From positions 3,175,930-3,239,929 of the forward strand of contig OX345649.1 in assembly GCA_947044365.1 (NCBI GenBank): DNA of 64,000 bases, given 5' to 3'. The notes under the pieces were generated by a model, which was given only the letters and a program-made list of their open reading frames with translations, had not been told where the DNA came from and searched no databases. Position numbers and translations under genes: made by a program. Positions 26,701 through 35,517 of this stretch are shown in pieces. Origin of the DNA: Petrosia ficiformis. Its lineage: Eukaryota > Porifera > Demospongiae > Haplosclerida > Petrosiidae. How positions within the stretch are numbered: position 1 is the first letter of the stretch; the number at the start of each line of letters is the position of its first letter.

Positions 26701-27627
26701 ACCGTGACGTCATTTTCCATAAATTATTTGCTTTGTTGTGTCATTAAATAATGATTTACAGAAATACATCATTCATCTATCACATTACTTTACACACAGT
26801 ATTTCAGTGGCTGTATGTGTCTCCTTCACTTGATATTACTATTTCTTGTATGGCATTAACACTGGAAGCAAACTTATATAAAAGAATTATTCTTGTTGTG
26901 TGGAATATAAACCTGATTTTGGTATCATTTGATGTGCTACTGTCTTGAAAGACAACCATATCAGCATTAAGCAGATGTTGACACTGTGGGATGAAAGGCT
27001 ATAATTTGCTAGTTGGCACTTAGCACTTGTGTCACTTCAATGATGATTGCTTTATGTACATTGTATACATAATAACATATATAGCATAAACCATAATTAG
27101 GAGGTGTATATAACAGATAATTACACCACCTGTCTGTGGAGGAGATTTACCAGTATGTGATATAACCTGAAGCCCATGGAGTATAGAGGTATAATGTTAA
27201 CACTTTGCCATGGTATATTATAGCTCTGAGAAGACCAGGTTTATGGTATAAGTGAAAATAGGCAGTTATGGCAATCACCTTTTTATTACATTAAACGTTT
27301 CACTAATGTTTCTACACCCATGTGACTTATTTATGTCCAACATTGCCATCAAAATCTCATGAATATCATTATGTGGTTCATTTGGGGTAGGGGTAGGGTT
27401 AGGGTTCAATCAGTATCAAAGTGATCTTAGTCTTTGATGGGGCAATCTTGGACATCACCAATGTGACTATAATAATTATAAATGTTCTACATATTTTATT
27501 ATAGATGTCTGATGCTGCTGATTTGGTGTCTATCAAACAAACAATGTCAGAGATGTTATTCCATGTTGAATCAAAACTATCCAGTAGAACAACAGCACAA
27601 TATCCAGCCAATTACAAGTTTAATTAA
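4739..27627 (+). CDS. ASH2L: ASH2L, core subunit of SET1/MLL H3K4 methyltransferase complexes
   Basis: Twenty exons join in frame to 494 codons: 4739-4827, 4888-4967, 7270-7364, 8063-8155, 10540-10596, 11322-11443, 11894-11957, 12194-12338, 13594-13671, 15033-15061, 15113-15176, 16118-16214, 17788-17849, 19757-19788, 20467-20535, 20598-20624, 21387-21416, 25466-25534, 26157-26216, 27505-27627. The N-terminus has an atypical half PHD/zinc module (C13, C16, C43, C46) and [11 protein letters not shown]. Next come a winged-helix region (about 60-140), a basic linker ([18 protein letters not shown]), the ASH2L signature [18 protein letters not shown] (about 191-208) and a split SPRY domain (about 230-455: [41 protein letters not shown]). 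A C-terminal helix ([11 protein letters not shown]) matches the DPY30-binding motif. An in-frame TAA lies six codons upstream of the ATG, so the start is firm. In animals ASH2L with RBBP5, WDR5 and DPY30 activates nuclear MLL/SET1 enzymes. Human ASH2L is 534-628 residues; the difference is mostly N-terminal. At exon 3 the acceptor at 7269 is required, because the one at 7280 would give a stop. Confidence 0.95.
5305..5745. repeat. Dispersed repeat, copy 1 (second copy 24763-25160)
   Basis: It begins gaccctccc..gggagggttac and is followed by about 400 bp matching 24763-25160 in the same orientation. Shared phrases include ctaggtgtggcttctttagtc-like text, gagttttaca, caaagcaag and tttgaacatgtatactt. 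It lies in ASH2L intron 2 and is probably a non-autonomous transposon. Open frames at 5094-5520 fall in it and are not genes. Confidence 0.75.
5985..6250 (+). mobile_element. Fragment of GAGGGT-ended repeat family
   Basis: It shares the stretch aaaattgtcataactttaaa..gaaaggttttag..ccttgtatgatttga and the end ccgcttcgcc..gcgagggttaa with 14390-14586, and in reverse complement with 19305-19500. It is intronic in ASH2L and no coding is seen. Confidence 0.65.
9167..9437. mobile_element. hAT-type MITE, 271 bp, with 8-bp target duplication
   Basis: Ends TAGTGATGTACC and (reverse complement) TAGTGATGTACCGATATTCC form terminal inverted repeats. Flanks are gttcataa (9159-9166) and gctcataa (9438-9445), an 8-bp duplication with 7 of 8 matches. 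Eight-base duplications and a TAGTGATGCACCGAT-like end are typical of hAT elements. Copies of the family lie at 25556-25845 and 54058-54449. Confidence 0.85.
10180..10440. repeat. Dispersed repeat copy (ASH2L intron 4)
   Basis: It shares gctcattcacattcaccatg, ctcagaaaaatgttcataac, tgacattaaactatacac and atcctaattttgaggacat with other sites. The matches are 15370-15545 (same strand), 23695-23950 (reverse complement) and 53255-53330 (partial). It is probably a non-autonomous transposon. No coding is seen. Confidence 0.7.
10634..10953. repeat. Minisatellite, 20 copies of a 16-bp unit
   Basis: The unit gtgtatgtactgtaca (some copies with c for t, gtactgcaca) repeats exactly every 16 bp from 10634 to 10953. 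Because 16 is not a multiple of three, several frames on both strands stay open ([15 protein letters not shown]). These frames are artefacts of the repeat. The array begins 37 bp after the exon 5 donor of ASH2L. Confidence 0.97.
12380..13315. repeat. Minisatellite, about 13-14 copies of a 68-bp unit
   Basis: The phrase caatatgacttcatcagaac recurs every 68 bp (12411, 12479, 12547 and on). Copies differ by a few bases (actgg/actag), and the last two or three units are shortened. It lies within ASH2L intron 8. Confidence 0.97.
13808..14586 (+). mobile_element. Non-autonomous DNA element, long copy (about 780 bp)
   Basis: The left end reads gcgccgtcgggatgggaccc then tcgcc. The right end reads ttaccatacccttccgccta..gcggcgagggtaa. 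The same two ends occur in reverse orientation at 19307-19680, which lacks most of the middle. It lies within ASH2L intron 9. No transposase was recognised in its short open frames. Confidence 0.7.
15370..15560. repeat. Dispersed repeat copy (ASH2L intron 11)
   Basis: It is a copy of the family at 10180-10440: ggtcattcatgttcacct, cctcagaaaaatgttcataa, attgagttatagtgg. No coding is seen. Confidence 0.65.
16235..16562. repeat. Minisatellite, units of about 46-55 bp
   Basis: Repeated phrases are taactgtactatcatgagac and catacgttagctacatgta. Unit length varies with the presence or absence of an extra acatgt. There are about six or seven copies, starting shortly after ASH2L exon 12. Confidence 0.9.
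16850..17228. repeat. Minisatellite, units of about 64-76 bp
   Basis: About five copies of aaataagtactcttcctaga..aaggggaagctaatatgtg..gatataaccagtac, with small indels in the first and last copies. It lies within ASH2L intron 12. Confidence 0.9.
17747..17780 (+). repeat. (CT)n run acting as polypyrimidine tract
   Basis: About 17 CT dinucleotides end seven bases before the AG acceptor of ASH2L exon 13 (tgtacag|TGAAGG). The repeat is placed and oriented as the polypyrimidine tract of that 3' splice site. Confidence 0.85.
18425..18930. repeat. Two local duplications
   Basis: From 18425 to 18650 there are about two and a half copies of a roughly 110-bp unit (gatgacggagaccacaaaca, cacaagggcatca, cccatcattgtatgaaac). 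Around 18830-18930, tgtgggttt(a/g)cagtttaatg followed by atattcattgttat occurs twice. No coding is seen. Confidence 0.8.
19307..19680 (-). mobile_element. Short reverse-oriented copy of the 13808-14586 element
   Basis: It begins accctcactgcaaaacgtag..gcggaaaggtatggtaat and ends gtgagggtcccgtcccaatg..gcgctcat, the mirror of the element in intron 9. The shared internal block (caaggatcaaaaataacaag) also matches 6050-6110. It lies within ASH2L intron 13. Confidence 0.7.
19967..20241. mobile_element. MITE with TAGT(G/A)TTGTTTTAGTT ends, 275 bp
   Basis: The left end tagtgttgttttagtt is matched by aactaaaacaatacta at the right, an inverted repeat of 16 bp with one mismatch. The interior is repeats of tagttaactaaaa. 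Related pieces lie near 21530, 24600-24760 and 25185-25250. No target duplication was recognised. Confidence 0.75.
20710..21027. mobile_element. MITE with GGCTGTAAGGTAT ends and 11-bp flanking repeat
   Basis: The left end taggctgtaaggtat and right end ataccttacagccc are inverted copies. The direct repeat tactttggtat occurs at 20699-20709 and 21028-21038. The interior contains ccgatac-type palindromic text. It lies within ASH2L intron 16. Confidence 0.85.
22005..22268. repeat. Tandem repeat, unit about 60 bp
   Basis: About four copies of tgatactggaatgagtctag..ccatgtatacactgta(c/t)agta, ending about 110 bp before the U1 gene. It lies within ASH2L intron 17. Confidence 0.85.
22376..22533 (+). 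ncRNA. U1: U1 spliceosomal snRNA
   Basis: U1 snRNA base-pairs with 5' splice sites in the nucleus as part of the U1 snRNP. The sequence shows the whole U1 architecture in order. The 5' tail is AACTTACTTGG. Stem-loop I has loop GATCATGAAGG (U1-70K site) closed by GGAGG/CCTCC and ACCG/CGGT. Stem-loop II has ATTGCAC (U1A site). Stem-loop III is TTTCCC-TTA-GGGAAA. An Sm site, AATTTTTTTTAGG, lies at about 22496-22507. Stem-loop IV is GGGGGCTGCG-TTTG-CGCACCCCC. The length is about 158 nt against 164 in human, and stem bases covary rather than being merely conserved. In the tail the usual ACTTACCTG reads ACTTACTTG, changing the base that faces position -1 of the 5' splice site. It lies inside intron 17 of ASH2L on the same strand. 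Snake U1 genes usually have their own promoter, but I could not assign a proximal sequence element. The exact 5' end is uncertain by two bases. Confidence 0.92.
23695..23955 (-). repeat. Reverse copy of the 10180-10440 dispersed repeat
   Basis: The reverse complement shares gttcatattcaagacgacct, caaaatgaggtggta, cattcatgttcaccatgacc and gtcataaggtta with the intron 4 and intron 11 copies. It lies within ASH2L intron 17. The rest of that intron (22534-25465) is AT-rich and shows no coding. Confidence 0.65.
24763..25165. repeat. Dispersed repeat, copy 2 (matches 5305-5745)
   Basis: It starts gaccctccccaatcaggaga and follows the first copy closely through taggtgtggcttctttcag, gagttttacaacactgg and gaacatgtatacttcaaaag. 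It lies within ASH2L intron 17. Confidence 0.75.
25556..25845. mobile_element. hAT-type MITE, 290 bp, perfect 8-bp target duplication
   Basis: Ends tagtaatgcacaaataatca and (reverse complement) tagtaatgcatcgataac form terminal inverted repeats. The flanking direct repeat gtaattaa occurs at 25548-25555 and 25846-25853 (8 of 8). The interior matches 9167-9437 (aagaatcagaaaccagaagg). It inserted 21 bp after the exon 18 donor of ASH2L. Confidence 0.9.
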
Positions 27628-28157
27628 AGAAAATGTACTCTCAAAGTTTTAAATATTCTATATAGTACATTCATCATGCTTATCACTCATAACTTCGAAT
27701 TTCATATTATTGTATATTATTATTATTGTATATATTACAAACATTAGTATAATAATTACAGAGATGGTTTGACATATGCTGGTGGGTTTATGATATACGG
27801 AGTATCATTGAACTCTGTACTGGTTTATCAAACTATCCCAATAGAATATCTTCCTTTTAATACATAATTCTACTATATTTAAGGAATCTGTTGGAGTATT
27901 TGGCTCACTATATATGCCAACAACTTTATGAATTTGAACTATCATTGAACTCTTACTAGCTTGCCAAAACTATACAAATATTTACAGATTGTGGTTGAGG
28001 AATCTGTATAATTACGATTTGTATAATTATATACTCAGGCTATAACCACTGGTCTGCTAGATATCAGTTATAGTTAAGGAATCTGTTAAGATAAGTTTTT
28101 ATAGTAGTTATTATCATTATACAAACATAATAATTAGATTTTAGATAAAATCAAGTC

Positions 28158-30996
28158 TCAATCTTCAAACAGTAACCGCACAAGATCAGTTTTTGCACAT
28201 TCTTCAGGTCCAAGGCGTTTAGGCTGTGAATTGAAATGACATTTCAATAATTACGATTGTTTTCGTATCTTTTGTATAATTAATACAAATTAGTGACTTT
28301 TTGGACCTTTGTCAAATTATATTTATGATGTAAGAATAACACAGGAATTGGTCAGTCAATTAATAAGTGACATCAATTACAAGAAGAGCAGCTGGTCATC
28401 AATCTTTCCTATAGTTTAAACCAAATACCTCCTAAATACCAATTTTGATGGCTTTCTATACAAAATGCTTATAAGAATGTTACAATCAAAACTATTTATT
28501 TTAAGTAATTAAGTTTGGTCATGCTAATGAGAGATTTTATATGGAAACAACTTACTGTATCCCATTCCATTAGAGTAGGAACTCCTGTTAGTTTTAGTGT
28601 TTTGTGTGTTCTAAAAGGATTATTAGGATCCTTCCAACTGTATGGATAAACAAAATATAAGTTGTGAATACATATACTGCTACTACATGCTTATAGATCA
28701 CACCATGTATATACTTGTAACATTATAAAATAAGAATCAAAATTTAACTATAATTTTCTACACCTAAAATAGTTAATTAACTATAACTACATGTATAACG
28801 TTATATATAGTCAGTCATACTATAACTACAACGTCATTATTGTTGTACTAAATCAACACTAATAAGTTCAGTATTACACCACACGTCATATCATATCAGC
28901 TTGTACTCTAACTAAAGTACATTTAGTTGACACTTACTTAATTTTGTGTTGTCACATTATTACTTGTACATAACACAATTGAGCACACATAGTATATAAA
29001 ATAAGTGTGAATGTACTTTATTTGTAATTCAAGATGATGTAGGATGTTACAAAAGATAGTTCCAGATGGTAAGTTAACTAAGTGAACAATCACGACTAGG
29101 ATAAAAGACACAATTTTTTTATCATACCATTTGGGCCATCCCTGTCATGTAATGTATATAACAATCACAGAGATAATATAAAACTAAGTAGTAATACTAC
29201 TCCTACACACTCCATATTATAAAGGTATTTGTAATACATATATGTACTGGTACATAATTATATGCATGTGGATAATTAAATTGTACATGATGTATTACTA
29301 TATATGTACTGGTACATACCGATATCATATATGCATATAGATAATTAGATTGTGTATTATGGGCTTTTACACTAGGGTCTGCATTTACAATAATTATTGT
29401 CAATTTATCCAAATCACATCCCTGTTTGTTTTCAACCAATCCTCCCTACCAATGTGCTTGAAGACTACATATAGAATTAATCAATAGACATAACAGTTGA
29501 ATTGTAAATAATAGTGGCAGGATGACTATGACATACAACAGGAATTTGATTTGGGCTGGTTGCCAATAGTAAATATGATAACCTAAGCTAGACAAGCAAA
29601 CAACAGAAGCCACTATCTCATTATTTCTATATACATACATTGCCAATACAGCACATATTTACATTGTAACAACGTAATAACATATTTCATGACTCTCGAA
29701 TAAACACATAACATATGCCATTTCTCCAATCAACCAGCTTATTAGCTGCTGACATTCTATTATATAAATACCAGACTACATTATTTATATTCAATAACAA
29801 TAACATTCACATGCTAGTCATCAATAAAACACAATGTATACCATTTTTTTATCTGATTGCCTAGTCTATTGGCCATGCAGTCATAACAATACCAATTGCA
29901 CATACCTAACAGTGTAACAAGGTAATAACATTCACATACCCACTCATCGGTAAACATAAACAACATGTGCTATTTCTTTACTCAGCATATATCTATACAT
30001 AGTACATTAATGATACCTTATTGATAATATACATGTAAGCAGATATTAATGCATTAATTATACATACCTGGGTTTATCTCCCACAGTGCATGCTATTAAA
30101 GTTGCATTATCATCTGTTTGTTCTGAAACAACTTTATTAATCACTGGATCAGCTGTAAAAGTATAATGTATTGAAAAATCACTTTGTCTGATATTCAAAC
30201 ATAACGTATATTATACATTTTGACAATTCTCGATTATCCCAAGGCGAATATTCAATATTGCATTAACATAGTCTATTATTGGACTAATCTTTTTAATACC
30301 AATCAATGCATTCCTTCACATTTTTTCGTAGACTACACCCTATATAATATTAATACATGCATATTTGAAATAAGTAATGTATCACCACATGCATTCAGTT
30401 TACTAATAATCAAAACTCTTAATAGATATGGTATTCTTTTACAATTAGTGAAGTTCCAGTTATATGGCATTATAATAAGGACATGAAATAATGTATTCCT
30501 AGGAAAGACGGGAGACACTGAGTTACTCTTGTAGACAGGAAAGGGTGGAGGGGGACACTAGGTTACTCTATAGACAAGAAGGGGTGGAAGCACTGTGTTA
30601 CTCTGTACGCAGGCATGGGGGGAGGGTACCTAGCCCCTGGTTCCTACGCTTATGTTCCTGTGCTGGTACCAAACTACATTCTAATTCTCAGGTACACTCC
30701 AAATTTTGGGAAACAGTTTTTTTTTTTACTTACAATTATATTTATTAAATTGTGTACAAAGAGGTAAATGCTATCTATTCATTCCACACTCCAGGTGTTA
30801 AATTCATCCTCATCCTTTTTGCCACACCCCTTGATCTACCTTTTACACAATCGGAACACCAACTTTCTCCCGTCTCTTCATCCCTACTCCCACAGAACAG
30901 AACAAACACCCTGCTGGCTCCACCCTGCTTCAATATGTCGACAAGAGAAAGAAAATCTGTTAAACCATCTACTTGTTTTCTCTTTAATCCCATCAT
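28158..30996 (-). CDS. TXNDC17: TXNDC17 (TRP14), cytosolic thioredoxin-like oxidoreductase
   Basis: Four exons, minus: 30996-30840, 30152-30068, 28637-28556 and 28223-28158, joined in phases 1, 2 and 0 to 129 codons. The human protein has 123 residues, and the start methionine lines up at the same distance from the fold. The active site is WCSDC in ESWCSDCVKADPVINKVV (about residues 45-62), the family form of WCxDC. Further family landmarks are GDKPSWKDPNNPFR, LKLTGVPTLMEWDT (with the cis-proline) and the C-terminal LVRLLFED. Family knowledge: it is a disulphide reductase driven by thioredoxin reductase, acting on small disulphides and on selected proteins such as dynein light chain. Its 3' end is 530 bp from the convergent ASH2L stop. 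Its start is 159 bp from the divergent Rac-like gene. Intron 1 (30153-30839) holds about three imperfect 39-bp tandem units (30505-30620). Intron 2 (28638-30067) shows only AT-rich DNA. Confidence 0.93.
30505..30622. repeat. Imperfect tandem repeat, three units of about 39 bp
   Basis: The phrase gacact(g)aggttactct followed by gtagacaggaaaggggtggag-like text recurs three times in TXNDC17 intron 1. The open frame starting MEGDTRLLYRQEGVEAL is a translation of it, not a gene. Confidence 0.7.
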
Positions 30997-31155
30997 ATAG
31001 AAACCACAAAAGGGTGTTACTAAAAATAGATTAACTCGTGTTACAATTGACGTCTATTTTTAGAACACGGCAATGCATATCGCGGTGAGTAGTAGAATTG
31101 GTGTAGTAAGTGTTCCTTGACCTATATATAATTATCGTTAAAAGAAAGCCAGATC
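30997..31155. promoter_or_regulatory. Divergent intergenic promoter, TXNDC17 / Rac-like GTPase
   Basis: Only 159 bp separate two divergent start codons. The stretch contains a local CG-containing patch (aacacggcaatgcatatcgc) in otherwise AT-rich DNA. A possible 5'-UTR donor (gcg|gtgagt, 31084) and acceptor (gccag, 31152) lie upstream of the GTPase ATG. That it is a shared bidirectional promoter is inferred from spacing. Confidence 0.55.
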
Positions 31156-32697
31156 ATGGCTGCCCTTCAGCACATAAAGTGTGTAGTAGTTGGTGACGGT
31201 ACTGTTGGAAAGACGTGCATGATGATCGCTCATATCAACAACTCTTTTCCTGGAGAATATGTACCAACAGTGTAAGTTTTGAAAGTATGTACGAATTTAT
31301 ATGACAAACATAATGTTAGGTATTCATTCAGTACCTCGTCTGTATTTTAAAATCTGTCCTAATACACTGTATTATGTCCTGTGGTATGAGAACATTCTTT
31401 TATTAATACAAATTTAATAACCATTAATTTGTACAAAGCCTTTGAAATACCTGTCAGTGCAGCTGTGTGACTGATCAGTAATTTAATATGAGAGTTCTTG
31501 TGAATTTATCTGCTATGTAAAAATATGGTTTTCAGTGTGAAGTTCAGTATTTTTCTTTTCTGTAAAAAAAAATTCAGTAAATCTGTTTTACGTTTCCTGT
31601 CTAAAGCTTTCATTTTCAGAGACCAAGGCCTTAGAAGATTTGTCTCATACAAGATGTATATAAAAAGACAAATTGGCAATGATACGAATTATGCTGTGTT
31701 AACTATACCAGAAACAGGAGTGGAATTTTAGCTCTGCAGTTCTTTATGATCATTGAGCTATAGGGTCAAGGGACCATGTTCCAGAACTGTAGAGTCTGAA
31801 AGAAGAGTATAGGGTGTGCTGGTGCAATAGACTTAGCACTTAGCCTAAAAAGTCATTTTTAAATTCAATTGTGAAAATTTTGCTTTGGAAATTTAGAATA
31901 GATCCTTTAGTATGTTTCTTGGCTGTAGTTATGATATATATATATAATTTATGTAGGAGTGTATATGAATGCCTGCATAACTGGAATAGTAAAATTACAC
32001 ACTTGTATCTTTTTATTTATCAAGCCCTCAGAACAATGCAACTTCCTTAACTATGTATGTAACACATATCTGACATAAGTAACCCCATGGAAAGGATGAC
32101 CTTGTTGGGCATACAAATTCTTAAAATTTTCTAACCCCATATTGGTACAGTACAGATCTAATTTATATACTATATCAGACATACATGATACATTTTTATT
32201 TCAGGTTTGACAACTATTCTGAAAATATGTACATTCAGAGCAAATTTGTTAGTCTCAATTTATGGGACACCGCAGGACAAGAAGACTATGACAGATTAAG
32301 ACCACTGTCATATCCACAAACAGACGTCTTTCTGGTGTGTTTCTCTGTAGTTAATCCAACGTCATTTGAGCATGTCACACATAAATGGTATCCTGAGGTA
32401 TCACACCACTGTCCAGGAGTACCGGTTCTTTTAATTGGTAACAAAATTGATCTCAGAGAGAATGCGGAAATATTGGAACACTTACATGAGATAAAACAAA
32501 CTCCTATTACGAAGACACAAGGACTTACAGTTGCGAAAAGAATAGGTGCCATCAAATACATGGAATGCTCAGCAAAAACTGGAAAGGGACTAAAAGAGAT
32601 TTTTACAACAGCAGCAGAAGTTGTTGTATGTCCAGAGATATATCAACATGGTAACTCCCAGAAAGATAAGAAGAAATTTAAATGTGCTTTACTGTGA
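31156..32697 (+). CDS. Rac/Rho-family small GTPase
   Basis: Two exons, 31156-31271 and 32205-32697, join inside a valine codon and give 202 residues. The G1 loop GDGTVGKTC starts at residue 13; Rac1 has GDGAVGKTC, so one alanine is threonine here. The effector region is [18 protein letters not shown]3 is [20 protein letters not shown], which is Rac/Cdc42-like. G4 is NKID (Rac1 has TKLD), followed by the Rho insert region. G5 is ECSAKTGKG. The C-terminus [11 protein letters not shown] is a polybasic stretch plus a CAAX box ending in leucine, predicting geranylgeranylation and membrane attachment. Family role: a GTP switch controlling actin and NADPH-oxidase-type effectors. The exon 1 boundary right after the PTV of switch I matches many animal Rho genes. 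It could be a lineage-specific Rac paralogue rather than Rac1 itself. The divergent partner is TXNDC17. Confidence 0.93.
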
Positions 32698-33013
32698 TAT
32701 TTGAAATCTTTCTTTTAGTTAATGCTTATGAATTATTCTCCAGTCTTTTTGTAATATACACGTTTATATAAATTATATAGCACAAATGAAAATCATGATA
32801 TATATAATTGTTTTTCTTTCACACAATAATTATATAAAACAATGATAATTAAAGTGAGGGTCCCGCGGACCAGCCCACCTGGCCTTTGCGCAATTCGCAA
32901 TTTAATCCCTATAATAACTGTGATTGTTTTCAAACACAATAATTATTGTTTTATGCCTACGTGTGTTAACAAGTATTTTTCTCGATCTGCAGTATATTCG
33001 AGTAGCAGACCAA

Positions 33014-33958
33014 ATGCCTATTGGACACAGTTTAAGGAATGGTTCCTGGTATCGCTGTGCTGATGGATCCATGGTGGAGCTACTGGATCTACTCTTGCTT
33101 GTTTTCCCTATCAAAGGATTAGATGCTGTTGGAAATAATGTCTGCTATGAGTCTTTTTATATGAATCTGCCATACGCAATGCAAGTTCTTCCAAACAAGA
33201 CACAAACGTTTTCCCCTGATGATCTAGTAGATAGTATCATTGCATTACTACTGCTTTCTGTTATTGTCACAGTTGCTCTAGTAGTTGCCAAAAATATTTG
33301 GGAAGCAATAGATCCAAATTTTCAATCCATTACTCCATCTCACAAAAAATGGTATGTTGTGGCTAACATTTCCAAGTCTTTTTTCCTGGGATGTCTTGCT
33401 CTTAGCACTAAGTATTGGTATGGAGCCTACAAGGCCCATATCCTTGATGAATTTCAGCCCATTGAACTAAAGCGTTGTATTGCAGTATATATTACTACAG
33501 ATCTGGTTGCACTATACATGGTTCCAAAACTGCCTGTTAGTACCATTCTTCATCATGCAGTAACTTCTGCTCTTTCCATATTCGTCTTTGGAGTAAACCT
33601 TGAAGGAAAACAGTTGAGTGGAATTTTTGGATTTGCTAAAATGGGAGTACTTTATGGGACTCTCAGCTGCATTCCTTTCTTAGTGAATACTTATCTTGCT
33701 TTACGTGTTGTCTATCCAAAGGTTATGCTTGTCAAAATTCTCAGTTTCCTGAGTCTAGCCACATATATAGTCAGTTGTAGTCTCATTTGGAGTATCCATT
33801 TAATGTGGATATTTGGATATTGGGGACACTTTGATTTCTCTTTTTATCCTGTGATGTATTCTGTTTTATTAGTGTTCATAGTAAATGATGATATTGTACT
33901 TATTAAGTGGTTAATACGTCAGAATTCACCAATTAATGAAAAAGATAAGGTGCAATAA
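33014..33958 (+). CDS. Multi-pass membrane protein, TLC-like family, paralogue A
   Basis: A single-exon coding region of 314 residues. A longer frame opens at 32924. The paralogues begin at the methionine equivalent to 33014, and a splice-acceptor-like tract (tttttctcgatctgcag) ends 23 bp before it. I therefore chose 33014 and infer a 5'-UTR intron. An extracellular-type N-terminus (SWYRCADGS, several Cys, one NKT glycosylation site) precedes about seven hydrophobic segments. The central block PSHKKWYVVANISKSFFLGC and VPKLPVSTILHHAVTS holds a conserved LHH. This resembles the TLC (TRAM/LAG1/CLN8) domain, whose hallmark is such a histidine pair. The assignment is tentative and the function unknown. 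It ends in a hydrophilic tail after LIKWLIRQNSPINEKDK. Segments are almost identical at nucleotide level to paralogue B. Confidence 0.75.
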   Translation: MPIGHSLRNGSWYRCADGSMVELLDLLLLVFPIKGLDAVGNNVCYESFYMNLPYAMQVLPNKTQTFSPDDLVDSIIALLLLSVIVTVALVVAKNIWEAIDPNFQSITPSHKKWYVVANISKSFFLGCLALSTKYWYGAYKAHILDEFQPIELKRCIAVYITTDLVALYMVPKLPVSTILHHAVTSALSIFVFGVNLEGKQLSGIFGFAKMGVLYGTLSCIPFLVNTYLALRVVYPKVMLVKILSFLSLATYIVSCSLIWSIHLMWIFGYWGHFDFSFYPVMYSVLLVFIVNDDIVLIKWLIRQNSPINEKDKVQ

Positions 33959-34843
33959 TTTAATTTTTTGTTATAATTATTTTCACATATATATATAATG
34001 ATTTTTGTAATGATGTTTGCTATGGTGTAATAATCAGTGCGATTCTTCCACAATACAATATTTATACATAGGTCGGGACATAAGTTATGGCAACTCCTAA
34101 AACAATAACCCATGCTGGTGTATACAAATATGCAAAATGATTTTTCTTTCAGAATAATTTATTATTTTTGCAAGTTTAACAAAATTAACATCTGACAACA
34201 AAAAAATTAACATCAAAAGTAGATAATGAATCATCATCTCATGATCAGCAGTTTTGATATCTTTGATGATACTATAGGAAACCAGATTAAATTATGACTT
34301 CTATATTAATATAACAACGAGTTCTCTTGTGATTAAATGATAAATAACATTCTTTTGAATTATATATATATGTCAATTCACTTAAAGTAGAAAGTGATTT
34401 CCTAGTTTTTATAACACCGTAATATTATGTTTTAGATACATTGTACAGAAAAGAGAAAAAACTTTTTTACACTTAAAATGAGGTATTATACTGCTGTGTA
34501 TGTTGCCATTATAAGTATCAAATTTAAGGAAATGTACTTGTGGGTGGATTTCAAATGACTAGAAAATTGATCTCTATAAACAGTTATATGCATATGTAGA
34601 AGGTTAACGTACACGTACATAGGTCTTATGAAATACATCATGGATGATGGTAAAACCTGAATATAACATTACAGAGTAACTACTATTTGATTCCAAATTA
34701 ATGCAAAATGATTGATACTTGATCAGAAGTCAGTTTTACATTAGAACTTTAGATGTCGGTCTGTAATTATAATCAATCACCACACTTGATTAGCTAAGCT
34801 AATGAGGGATGGTTAAGATTATTACATATCCATTGAGAGATAA

Positions 34844-34852
34844 TATAAAAGG
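34844..34852 (+). promoter_or_regulatory. TATA box of paralogue B (candidate)
   Basis: TATAAAAGG lies about 670 bp upstream of the paralogue B start. About 60 bp further is a candidate 5'-UTR donor (aaagtg|gtaact). With the acceptor cag at 35510-35512, this gives a model of a short non-coding first exon plus a roughly 600-bp intron. The remaining DNA 33959-35500 is AT-rich with no gene. Confidence 0.45.
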
Positions 34853-35517
34853 AGAATTGTTTCTGAAACTGACAAAACTTCCTTTAGCAGTAAAGTGGTA
34901 ACTTGAAGCACAGTTTTGAGTAGTGTAGTACCAATAGCATCAATAATCAGAGCCTTAAGAGAGTTGTATAATGAAGTTACAGACAAAAAGGGCATATCAT
35001 GTTTTAATGATTATCTACATTATTTTTAACAAAATTATAGCGTATAATATAGTATATACTATTCTAACAGGTGTACTTTTACCTTGAATTGTTTCAAATT
35101 CAACTTTACATACTATTTTGTATATGTTATCGAATACAATGTTTATTATACTTTTGCTGATAATACTAATATACCAATATAGGACCTGAGGTTTGTGATC
35201 GAGAATGTTATATATCCCTAGCCTTTACTCTATTATCTATAGTGACATAAGATTTAAATAATATTATTATTACACAAAAAAAAACCCATGGATTATAGGG
35301 ATGCCCTAAAAAATTTAAATTGGTTATTTATATATCAACATTGGCTTATTAAAAATGTTAATTATAAAAACTAATTATTACAAGATACGCCCCTTTTGTT
35401 CTCACTTCTAAGGTGTACTTGAGGTAAGTCTATACCACAGAAATGTAATTGAATTTTGTACTCAAAATGTATTTAAACATTACTATGTAATATTGCTATT
35501 TATTCTTCACAGGCAAA

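Noticed and set aside
27387..27404. Telomere-like ggggtaggggtagggttagg
   Set aside because: It is a single short run inside an ASH2L intron, not an array.
31525..31731. 68-residue frame in the GTPase intron
   Set aside because: It has no recognisable features and lies wholly in an intron whose flanking exons join in frame without it.
32924..33013. N-terminal extension of paralogue A (MFSNTIIIVLCLRVLTS)
   Set aside because: It is absent from the other paralogues and crosses a good splice acceptor, so it is probably intronic.
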